From an uncultured Eubacterium sp. (GTDB lineage Bacteria > Bacillota > Clostridia > Lachnospirales > Lachnospiraceae): a stretch of DNA of 43,777 bases. Numbering within the stretch: the first letter of the stretch is position 1; each line of letters begins with the position of its first letter. Location: the NCBI GenBank assembly GCA_947642745.1, contig CANRTU010000038.1, positions 1 through 43,777 on the forward strand. The letters run 5' to 3'. The notes beneath the pieces are model-generated. The model did not search any database. It saw only the letters and a list, made by a program, of their open reading frames with translations, and was not told where the DNA came from. Shown here piece after piece: positions 23,645-30,427 of the stretch. The translations under genes were made by a program, and so were the position numbers.

Positions 23645-25309
23645 ATGGAAAACGAAAGCACATCCAGAAATTTTATTGAAATGGAAATTGACAAAGACCT
23701 GTCAGAAGGCGTATATGACGCAGTGTGTACCAGATTTCCGCCGGAACCAAACGGATATCTGCACATTGGCCATGCCAAATCCGTACTTTTAAATTATGGG
23801 CTGGCGAAGCAGTATGGCGGCAGGTTTCATATGCGGTTTGACGATACTAATCCCACAAAAGAACGGGTGGAATTCGTAGAGTCCATAAAAAACGATATCC
23901 AGTGGCTGGGTGCGGACTGGGGAGACAATCTGTTTTTTGCGTCAGATTATTTTGGACAGATGTATGAGGCGGCGGTAAAACTGATCAAAAAAGAGCTGGC
24001 CTATGTTTCGGATCTGACAGCGGAGCAGATCAGGGAATACCGGGGAACGCTGACAGAGCCGGGCAGGGAAGACCCGGGCCGGAAACGCAGCACAGGGGAA
24101 AACCTGGCGTTGTTTGAAGATATGAAAAACGGGAAGTTTGCGGATGGGGAAAAGGTACTAAGGGCACGCATAGATATGACTTCCGGTAATATGAACATGC
24201 GTGATCCGGTGATTTACCGGGTGGCCCATATGACCCATCATAATACGGGAGATACCTGGTGTATTTATCCGATGTATGACTTTGCCCATCCGGTGGAAGA
24301 TGCCATTGAGGGAATTACCCATTCCATCTGTACGCTGGAATTTGAGGATCACAGGCCGCTGTATGAATGGGTAGTTAATGCGCTGGATTATCCGCATCCG
24401 CCCCGCCAGATCGAATTTGCCAAACTGTACCTTAATAATGTAGTTACAGGAAAGCGTTATATTAAAAAACTGGTGGAAGACGGTATTGTGGACGGCTGGG
24501 ACGATCCAAGGCTGGTGTCCATTTCCGGTCTGCGCAGACGTGGCTATACGCCGGAGTCGATCCAGAACTTTGTGAAACTATGCGGCGTGTCGAAGGCCCA
24601 GTCTACAGCGGAAATGGCCATGCTGGAATATTGTATCAGGGAAGATTTAAAGTTGAAAAAGTCACGTGTCATGGTGGCGATAGATCCGGTAAAGGTAGTA
24701 ATTGACAATTATCCCGCAGATCAGACGGAATACCTGGAAGTGGAAAATAATCAGGAAAACCAGGAGCTTGGAACAAGAAAAGTACCGTTTTGCAGGGAAC
24801 TGTATATTGACGGCGCAGACTTTATGGAAGAGCCGCCAAAGAAATATTTCCGGCTGTTTCCGGGCAACGAGGTGCGCCTGATGCAGGCATATTTCGTCAG
24901 ATGTGAAAGTTTTGAAAAGGATGAAACAGGAAAGGTGACGGTGATCCACTGCACATATGACCCTGCGTCCAGGGGCGGCAACAGTCCTGACGGCAGAAAA
25001 GTGAAAGGAACGCTGCACTGGGTGGCTGCGCCTTATGCGGTAAAGGCCACGGTGCGGCTGTTTGAAAACCTGGTCGACGAGGAAAAAGGTGTTTACAACG
25101 AAGACGGCAGCCTGAATCTGAATCCGGATTCCCTGACAGAGAAAACCTGTTATATCGAACAGGAGCTGGCAGAAGCGGAGGCTTATGAGAGCTTTCAGTT
25201 TGTAAGAAACGGATTTTTCTGTGTGGACGCAAAAGATTCTGCCAGAGAGCATCCGGTTTTTAACCGTATTGTTTCCCTGAAAAGTTCATTCAGACTGCCG
25301 GTAAGCTGA
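23645..25309 (+). CDS. glnS: Glutaminyl-tRNA synthetase
   Basis: A class I aminoacyl-tRNA synthetase of 554 residues that charges tRNA-Gln with glutamine in the cytoplasm. It shows the HIGH motif (PPEPNGYLHIGHAKS), YPMYDFAHPVEDAIEGITHS, the KMSKS-like loop VVTGKRYIKKL and the C-terminal anticodon-binding barrels (SRVMVAIDPVKVVI, FVRCESFEKDE, GTLHWV). AGGAGG at 23631-23636 places the start at 23645 rather than the in-frame ATG at 23627. Length and motifs are intact. Many Firmicutes lack glnS and use the GatCAB route, so its presence is a family-level trait rather than a novelty. Confidence 0.97.
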   Translation: MENESTSRNFIEMEIDKDLSEGVYDAVCTRFPPEPNGYLHIGHAKSVLLNYGLAKQYGGRFHMRFDDTNPTKERVEFVESIKNDIQWLGADWGDNLFFASDYFGQMYEAAVKLIKKELAYVSDLTAEQIREYRGTLTEPGREDPGRKRSTGENLALFEDMKNGKFADGEKVLRARIDMTSGNMNMRDPVIYRVAHMTHHNTGDTWCIYPMYDFAHPVEDAIEGITHSICTLEFEDHRPLYEWVVNALDYPHPPRQIEFAKLYLNNVVTGKRYIKKLVEDGIVDGWDDPRLVSISGLRRRGYTPESIQNFVKLCGVSKAQSTAEMAMLEYCIREDLKLKKSRVMVAIDPVKVVIDNYPADQTEYLEVENNQENQELGTRKVPFCRELYIDGADFMEEPPKKYFRLFPGNEVRLMQAYFVRCESFEKDETGKVTVIHCTYDPASRGGNSPDGRKVKGTLHWVAAPYAVKATVRLFENLVDEEKGVYNEDGSLNLNPDSLTEKTCYIEQELAEAEAYESFQFVRNGFFCVDAKDSAREHPVFNRIVSLKSSFRLPVS

Positions 25310-25347
25310 GCGGTTCATAAAAATAAGAAGGAAAAAGGGGTAGATAC

Positions 25348-26130
25348 ATGTCAGTATTATATAATGAGGAAGAAGAGAAGAAGTATCTGTTTACCAAACA
25401 AATGGTCTGTACCAACTGTGAATGGAAATTTGAAGATACCAGGGTGTTAAACAGCAAACTGCGCAGAAAAGAGTCAGACGATGACTTAAGGCCCAGATTC
25501 CAGGGGATTGATTCTTTGAAATATGGTATCACCGCCTGTCCCCAGTGCGGTTATGCCGCTTCTGCCAAAAATTTTGAGCATCTGAACAAACTTCAGAAAA
25601 AAATGCTGATGGATAAAGTGACCACAAAATTTATCGGCAGAAAAACGGTACAGGGCGGACAGGTTCTTGATTATCCCACCGCACTGGAGCAGTATAAGCT
25701 GGCTTTTATCTGTGCCATGGCCATCGAACTGCCTATCAGTGAACAGGCGTATCTCTGTCTGCAGATTTCCTGGCTGATCCGGGGCAGGATCGAGGAGCTG
25801 GAAGCAGAAGGCACACTGGAAGCGAAGGAGAAGCAGACACTTCAGGAAGAGGAAAAGCGTTTTTACAGACAGGCCTATGACGGACTGGCGAAAGCAGTGA
25901 TGCAGGAGGATTTCCCGATCTGCGGTATGGATCAGAACACATTTTACTATCTGCTGGCCGTCTTAAGCTTCCGCCACGATGATTATGAAATGGCTATCCG
26001 TTACTGCGGTATGGTTGTACAGGACCGGTCGGTCAGTTCCAAAATCAAGGATAAGGCCCTGATGTTAAAAGACGAAGTAGTTGCCGCAAAGAAACAGGCG
26101 GAAGAAGAGGCAGGCGGTCAGAGTGAATGA
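25348..26130 (+). CDS. DUF2225 family protein, putative zinc-ribbon protein
   Basis: A 260-residue cytoplasmic protein with two cysteine pairs, CTNC (residues ~21-24) and CPQC followed by GY (~64-67), likely one zinc site, then helical repeats resembling TPRs (LEQYKLAFICAMAIE, AIRYCGMVV). It ends in an acidic-lysine tail. It lies 38 bp after glnS and overlaps the MocR gene by 8 bp, so the three may be co-transcribed. DUF2225 proteins are widespread in Clostridia and uncharacterised. Confidence 0.88.
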   Translation: MSVLYNEEEEKKYLFTKQMVCTNCEWKFEDTRVLNSKLRRKESDDDLRPRFQGIDSLKYGITACPQCGYAASAKNFEHLNKLQKKMLMDKVTTKFIGRKTVQGGQVLDYPTALEQYKLAFICAMAIELPISEQAYLCLQISWLIRGRIEELEAEGTLEAKEKQTLQEEEKRFYRQAYDGLAKAVMQEDFPICGMDQNTFYYLLAVLSFRHDDYEMAIRYCGMVVQDRSVSSKIKDKALMLKDEVVAAKKQAEEEAGGQSE

Positions 26131-27697
26131 GCTGCTGATTCATCTGGACAGTAAGGCGGGAACCGCTCTTTACGAGCAGATTTATGAACATATCAGACAG
26201 GATATTACGGACGGCAGGCTTTCCAGAGGGGAGAGGCTGCCGTCCGCACGTATGCTGGCCGCACAGCTGCAGATCAGCCGGAGTACCGTGGATACAGCTT
26301 ATGCCCAGCTGGTGAGCGAAGGTTACCTGGAAGCCAGACGGGGGAGCGGTTATTATGTCTGTGACAGCGGACAGCTGTATCATCTGACGACAGAGGAGAG
26401 AAGGGATACTCCGGCCACAGGATCTGACTACCGGACTTCTGGCGGCAGGAAATATGTGACGCAGAATGGATGTGACCGGGACAGTGGTCAGGGACAGCGG
26501 CCTTCTGCCCTGTATCAGTTCCGGCCGGGGCAGATTGACAGCGCCGGTTTTTCCTACCGCTCCTGGCGCAGAGCCGGCAAAGAGGCGATGCTGGAACTGG
26601 AACATGATCTGCTGCAGCCCGGACATCCCCAGGGGGAATACAGGCTGCGGCGGGCCATTGCCAGTTACCTGTATCAGGCAAGGGGCGTTCACTGCGGGCC
26701 CTCGCAGCTGATCGTAGGAGCGGGAAATGAATATCTGCTGCTGCTGCTGGGGCAGATTCTGGGGACAGGACAGAAGGTGGCCATGGAAAGCCCTACGTAT
26801 CTGCAGGCTTATTATACTTTCCGCAATATAGGATATGAAGTAACGGCGGTACCAGCAGACACAGACGGCATGAAGGTAGAGGAAATTCCCGACGCAGGGG
26901 TATCGCTGGCCTATGTCATGCCTTCCCACCAGTTTCCGCTGGGCTGTATCATGCCTTTAAAACGGCGGCTTCAGCTTCTGGCCTGGGCGGAGGCGCTTGC
27001 GGACCGGTATATTATCGAAGATGACCATGACAGCGAGTTCCGTTACAAAGGAAAACCGGTGCCTGCCCTTCACAGTATGGACGGGCGGGGAAAGGTGATT
27101 TATCTTGGCACTTTTTCCAACAGTATTATGCCGTCCATCCGGGTCAGCTATCTGGTGCTTCCGGAGGAACTGCTGTGCCGGTATCACACCAGATGCGGAT
27201 TTTATGCCTCTACCGTATCCAGAGTCCAGCAGATGACGGTGTGCCGGTTTATTGAAAACGGCAGCTTCGGACGGCATCTGAACAAAATGCGCCGGATCTA
27301 CAAAGCAAAACACGATGTACTGCTCCAGCTTTTAAAGGGCAGGGACTGGGTGGGCCGGATATACGGCGCCCATGCGGGACTGCATATAGCGGTGGAAATA
27401 AAAGGCCGTGTTCCGGAAAAAGAAGTGATCGCACAGGCTGCGGCCCTGGGACTGGACCTGCAGGGTATGGAAGACTGCTGTCTGGCGGACAGCAGGGGAC
27501 CGGACAGGCGCCCTGTGCTGCTGCTTGGCTTTGGAGGCCTTACACAGGAGCAGATCAGAAAAGGGATGGAACTGCTGGACCAGTGTGTGCGCCGGAGCAT
27601 GGAAAGCGGCATGGAAGGGAAAGAAGCAGAACCGGAAAAGCAGGACCGGAGTATGGAAAGCGGCATTGAGCGGCATGGAAGGGAAAAATATACATAA
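26123..27697 (+). CDS. MocR/PdxR-type GntR regulator lacking the PLP lysine
   Basis: A 524-residue fusion of a GntR winged helix (residues ~1-75, including ALYEQIYEHIRQDI and LPSARMLAAQLQISRSTVDTAY) to a fold-type-I aminotransferase domain (~130-495). The GTG at 26123 is the family start; longer frames add a meaningless basic leader. The pyridine-binding acid block EDDHDSEFRYKG is present, but the Schiff-base position, normally Lys in GTFSK, is Asn333 (GTFSNSIMPSIRVSY, codon AAC). Without it the protein could not hold PLP covalently. The C-terminus carries two copies of a RSMESGxE repeat. Its target genes are unknown. Confidence 0.9.
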   Translation: MNELLIHLDSKAGTALYEQIYEHIRQDITDGRLSRGERLPSARMLAAQLQISRSTVDTAYAQLVSEGYLEARRGSGYYVCDSGQLYHLTTEERRDTPATGSDYRTSGGRKYVTQNGCDRDSGQGQRPSALYQFRPGQIDSAGFSYRSWRRAGKEAMLELEHDLLQPGHPQGEYRLRRAIASYLYQARGVHCGPSQLIVGAGNEYLLLLLGQILGTGQKVAMESPTYLQAYYTFRNIGYEVTAVPADTDGMKVEEIPDAGVSLAYVMPSHQFPLGCIMPLKRRLQLLAWAEALADRYIIEDDHDSEFRYKGKPVPALHSMDGRGKVIYLGTFSNSIMPSIRVSYLVLPEELLCRYHTRCGFYASTVSRVQQMTVCRFIENGSFGRHLNKMRRIYKAKHDVLLQLLKGRDWVGRIYGAHAGLHIAVEIKGRVPEKEVIAQAAALGLDLQGMEDCCLADSRGPDRRPVLLLGFGGLTQEQIRKGMELLDQCVRRSMESGMEGKEAEPEKQDRSMESGIERHGREKYT

Positions 27698-27708
27698 GGA
27701 GTAAATGG

Positions 27709-28224
27709 ATGATTATTCTTATTACAGGAGCGTCACATACCGGGAAAACGGCGCTGGCACAGCGGCTGCTGGAAACATATCAATATCCGTATTTATCCAT
27801 AGATCATCTGAAAATGGGACTCATCCGCAGCGGAAACACACATCTGACGCCGTTAAGCGGCACGGACGGGTTAACGGCATATTTATGGCCGGTGGTCCGT
27901 GAAATGATTAAAACAGCCATAGAAAATAAGCAGAACCTGATTGTCGAGGGATGTTATATTCCCTTTGACTGGGAAAAAGATTTTACAAAAGAGTATCTTA
28001 TTAATATAAGATATTACTGTCTTGTCATGAGCAGGAAATATATTCTGTCAAATTTTAACGATATCAAAAAATATGCTTCTGTCATAGAAAAACGTTGCGA
28101 TGATGAGTATTGCACACTGGAAAGCGTGCTGGAAGACAATGCGCAGGTTCTGGAATCTGCCAGAAAATATCATGCGGACTACATTCTGATTGACGATGAA
28201 TATCATATCAGTATCCGGCTGTAA
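27709..28224 (+). CDS. Small P-loop ATPase/kinase-like protein
   Basis: A 171-residue single-domain protein with a clear Walker A motif (GASHTGKTAL, residues 7-16) and the nucleotide-kinase-like strand NLIVEGCYIPFDW. It resembles small AAA/adenylate-kinase-like or zeta-toxin/phosphotransferase-fold proteins, but no substrate-defining motif stands out. AAGGAG lies before the ATG, and the gene begins 11 bp after the MocR gene, so co-transcription is likely. Its stop codon lies in the loop of a terminator whose left arm is coding. Confidence 0.8.
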   Translation: MIILITGASHTGKTALAQRLLETYQYPYLSIDHLKMGLIRSGNTHLTPLSGTDGLTAYLWPVVREMIKTAIENKQNLIVEGCYIPFDWEKDFTKEYLINIRYYCLVMSRKYILSNFNDIKKYASVIEKRCDDEYCTLESVLEDNAQVLESARKYHADYILIDDEYHISIRL

Positions 28225-28259
28225 CGGTGGGAGAAACGCTGTTAAGCCGGATACTTTTT
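28210..28259 (+). terminator. Intrinsic terminator overlapping the kinase stop
   Basis: AGTATCCGGCT (28210-28220) pairs perfectly with AGCCGGATACT (28245-28255) and is followed by T residues; the 24-nt loop contains the stop codon at 28222-28224. The stem is the same sequence as the terminal hairpin of the structured repeat. Confidence 0.75.
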
Positions 28260-28563
28260 ATGATGGCAGCCGGAAGATAACCGAATATTCCGGACGCCTT
28301 TCCCCGGCTGTTTCCGGCAGTATCCGTATATCTTTCCTGCCTGCCGGACACACAGGATGACAGGCGGGAGGAATAATCAGGGAAAGAGGGGGCAACACCT
28401 GAAAAGTGTCTGCCCTTGCGGTGCGTAACGAGGAAAGGCGGCAGCAGTACAAAGACAGCCGGAAAGACGACGCAGAAAGTGTCTGGGAGGTAACAGAAGA
28501 ATGGCGGAAGTAAAGGAAGAGTAATAACAGCCTGAAACGGAACAGCTCACCGCAACGAGTAGG
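28260..28563 (+). other. Non-coding stretch with a possible gene remnant
   Basis: No intact gene. One forward frame is open for about 35 codons and ends in VWEVTEEWRK at a TAA at 28507-28509, with a charged composition unlike random DNA. It begins right after a stop codon and has no ribosome binding site, so it may be the tail of a lost gene. Confidence 0.25.
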
Positions 28564-28595
28564 AAAACCCCCGAAGTCGCACCTTCGGGGGTTTT
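28564..28595. terminator. Bidirectional intrinsic terminator
   Basis: AAAACCCCCGAAG, a 6-nt loop and CTTCGGGGGTTTT form a perfect 13-bp stem with A and T runs, suited to stopping transcription from both sides between the kinase gene and the minus-strand hypothetical gene. Confidence 0.85.
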
Positions 28596-28760
28596 CACTG
28601 TCGTTTTACACCGTGATAGAAATACTCTGACAGCTATTTTTTGACTTTCGTCTGAAAGCATTATAGCATATGCGGTTTGCGATTGCAGATGTATTGAAAA
28701 TTTCACCAGAAAAGCCAAAAGAGCCTGAAACAAAAATATCAAAGGAGTGAGAGTTCACAT

Positions 28761-29615
28761 TCACAGAGAACTTTTTTCAAACACGTTCTGGTAGAAAAAA
28801 CCTGCTTCATAGCTGGCTGTTGCGGACTGTATGCTGACGGATGTCCGGGCAGAACGGGCGTCGTCCCGGTACGCACTACGGGCCATCCATTCTTTCATAC
28901 GCATTTCCCGGTATTCTTTCTGCTGCCTGGTTTTCTGTTCCCGGCGTTCTTCCTGCAGTTTTTTATTTTTCAGCCGTTTTTCTTCCAGTATTTCGTCATA
29001 TTCGTCCCGGCCCGACGCACGGTAAGTCGTGCCTCCCCCGGATTCTGCCCGGAACAGATTTCTGGCGGCGGAAGGGGAACCGCCGTACATTTTGCTGTAG
29101 CTATGTCCCTCATGTTCTTCGATGGATGCCCCGAAATGTTCCACGGCATAAGAGCCGGTACTGCCCAAGGCATAAGGGAATCTTACGCTGCGGTTTATTT
29201 TTGTATATCCGAGTACCCAGGCTTCATATTCCGGATCATTTTTCATCTGTTCCCAGCCTTCCTCAGAAATAAAGACTGTTTCCTCATCATGGGGCCTGGA
29301 TGCGTCAAAGGGAATTTTTCCAAGCAGGCCTGTAATATATGTTTTATATTCGGCCATTGACATGCCGGATGTGTCTGCTTCGCCCAGGCCATAGGTTTCC
29401 CGCACGGATTTGCCGGCCCGCACCATATCCATCACATTTTTTTCCCGGTCCGGGTGTTTGCGGATAAAATCAGTGACAGTGCTTTTTTCTCTGGGAATCC
29501 GGCTGCTTTGTGCTGTGGATGTCTGTTCCGGCCCTTTGCTTTTTGCGGCGGACTGTTTTGCACTGCAAAAATACTGGCAGTATTGTGTGGAAAAGCTGGC
29601 GTTTACTGTGGTCAT
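28761..29615 (-). CDS. Hypothetical protein with coiled-coil C-terminus
   Basis: A 284-residue soluble protein of no known function. The middle (residues ~50-190) holds conserved-looking segments such as FIRKHPDREKNVMDMVRAGKSVRETYG, EETVFISEEGWEQMKNDPEYEAWVLGY and EHFGASIEEHEGHSY. Residues ~205-250 form a Lys/Glu/Arg-rich coiled coil. No signal peptide or membrane helix is seen. GGAGG precedes the ATG. The last residues (QNVFEKSSL) and the stop are encoded by a MITE terminal repeat (28771-28791), so the natural C-terminus has been replaced. The extended polar protein suggests a structural or scaffolding role, but none can be named. Confidence 0.75.
   Translation of the reverse strand: MTTVNASFSTQYCQYFCSAKQSAAKSKGPEQTSTAQSSRIPREKSTVTDFIRKHPDREKNVMDMVRAGKSVRETYGLGEADTSGMSMAEYKTYITGLLGKIPFDASRPHDEETVFISEEGWEQMKNDPEYEAWVLGYTKINRSVRFPYALGSTGSYAVEHFGASIEEHEGHSYSKMYGGSPSAARNLFRAESGGGTTYRASGRDEYDEILEEKRLKNKKLQEERREQKTRQQKEYREMRMKEWMARSAYRDDARSARTSVSIQSATASYEAGFFYQNVFEKSSL
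28771..28791 (-). mobile_element. Single MITE end within the hypothetical gene
   Basis: On the minus strand the sequence CCAGAACGTGTTTGAAAAAA is one mismatch short of the terminal repeat of the 43135 element over its first 19 bases. No partner end is seen nearby, so it is a solo or truncated copy. Confidence 0.6.
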
Positions 29616-29847
29616 AGTCTTATACCTCCATATGATAAATACTAATGATAGAAAATAATTTCAGGCAAAACGAATGAAATATAAAAAACATAAAAGGACA
29701 GCAAAACAAACCGGTCTGCTGTCCTTAGCGTCTTTCTGCCTCCATGTCTATGCTGTTTCGGCAGCTATCCTGCCGCTAAACATATTATCGGTCAGTCACC
29801 GGAAAATTTAATGGGGAATGTAACGAACGGATAAAGGAAAAAAAGTA

Positions 29848-29903
29848 TTGACAAAACAGGTTTACAGGTATAAACTTGCTTTATAAGGTTTATATTTATA
29901 AAC
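29848..29903 (+). promoter_or_regulatory. BlaI-type promoter with two operators
   Basis: TTGACA (29848-29853) is followed by a -10 that could be TATAAA (29869, 15-bp spacer) or TAAACT (29871, 17-bp spacer). Two matching dyads, GTTTACA-GG-TATAAAC (29860-29875) and GTTTATA-TT-TATAAAC (29888-29903), lie 28 bp apart centre to centre, over the core promoter and start site. BlaI/MecI regulators bind such short-centred dyads as dimers, so these are likely its operators. Confidence 0.7.
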
Positions 29904-29934
29904 CATGCGGACACAGACAAAGGAATGGCCGGGG

Positions 29935-29972
29935 AATCCGGATTTGCCGGATACTCCGCCTTGGGCATTTTG
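29935..29972 (-). repeat. Partial copy of the structured repeat, 3' end
   Basis: On the minus strand AAAATGCC, GGCGGAGTATCCGGC and CCGGAT reproduce the end of the ~120-nt element. It lies in the leader of the BlaI-type gene, antisense to it. Confidence 0.5.
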
Positions 29973-30034
29973 CCTTTTGGGGTTTTAAGACAGCTCCAGA
30001 GCAGCCAGTCTGATACAGAGTAAGGAGGGAAATA

Positions 30035-30400
30035 ATGACATACCATATTAATGAAAGCGAATACCGTCTGATGGAAATCCTGTGGGAAGAAGAGCCGGTT
30101 AATTCCATGGAACTGGTGCGTATCTGCGCCAGCCGCCTGGACTGGAAGAAATCCACCACGTATACAGTAATCCGCAAGCTGTCCCAGAAGCAGATCTTAA
30201 GCAATGAAAATGCCGTGGTGCGTTCGCTGGTGTCCAGGAACAGTATCCAGAAGCAGGAAAGTAATGAGTTTCTGAAACGGAAATTTGGCGGAAGCCTGCC
30301 GTCTTTTATTACGGCGTATCTGCAGGATAAAAAGCTGACAAAGGATGAGGCGGAGAAACTAAAAAAACTGATTCAGGACGCAGCGGAAGACGATGATTAA
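30035..30400 (+). CDS. BlaI/MecI/CopY family transcriptional repressor
   Basis: A 121-residue winged-helix repressor with the family layout: SEYRLMEILWEEEPVNSMELV, recognition region WKKSTTYTVIRKLSQKQIL and a C-terminal dimerisation helix (LTKDEAEKLKKLIQDA). AAGGAGGG precedes the ATG. It is followed 27 bp later by its protease partner. In classical systems the M56 sensor is activated by a ligand and the repressor is then cleaved. Twin dyads in its promoter support autorepression. No beta-lactamase gene is adjacent, so this is not evidently a resistance locus. Confidence 0.92.
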   Translation: MTYHINESEYRLMEILWEEEPVNSMELVRICASRLDWKKSTTYTVIRKLSQKQILSNENAVVRSLVSRNSIQKQESNEFLKRKFGGSLPSFITAYLQDKKLTKDEAEKLKKLIQDAAEDDD

Positions 30401-30427
30401 ATTCTGGAAATAAGGAGGAACAGGCCG

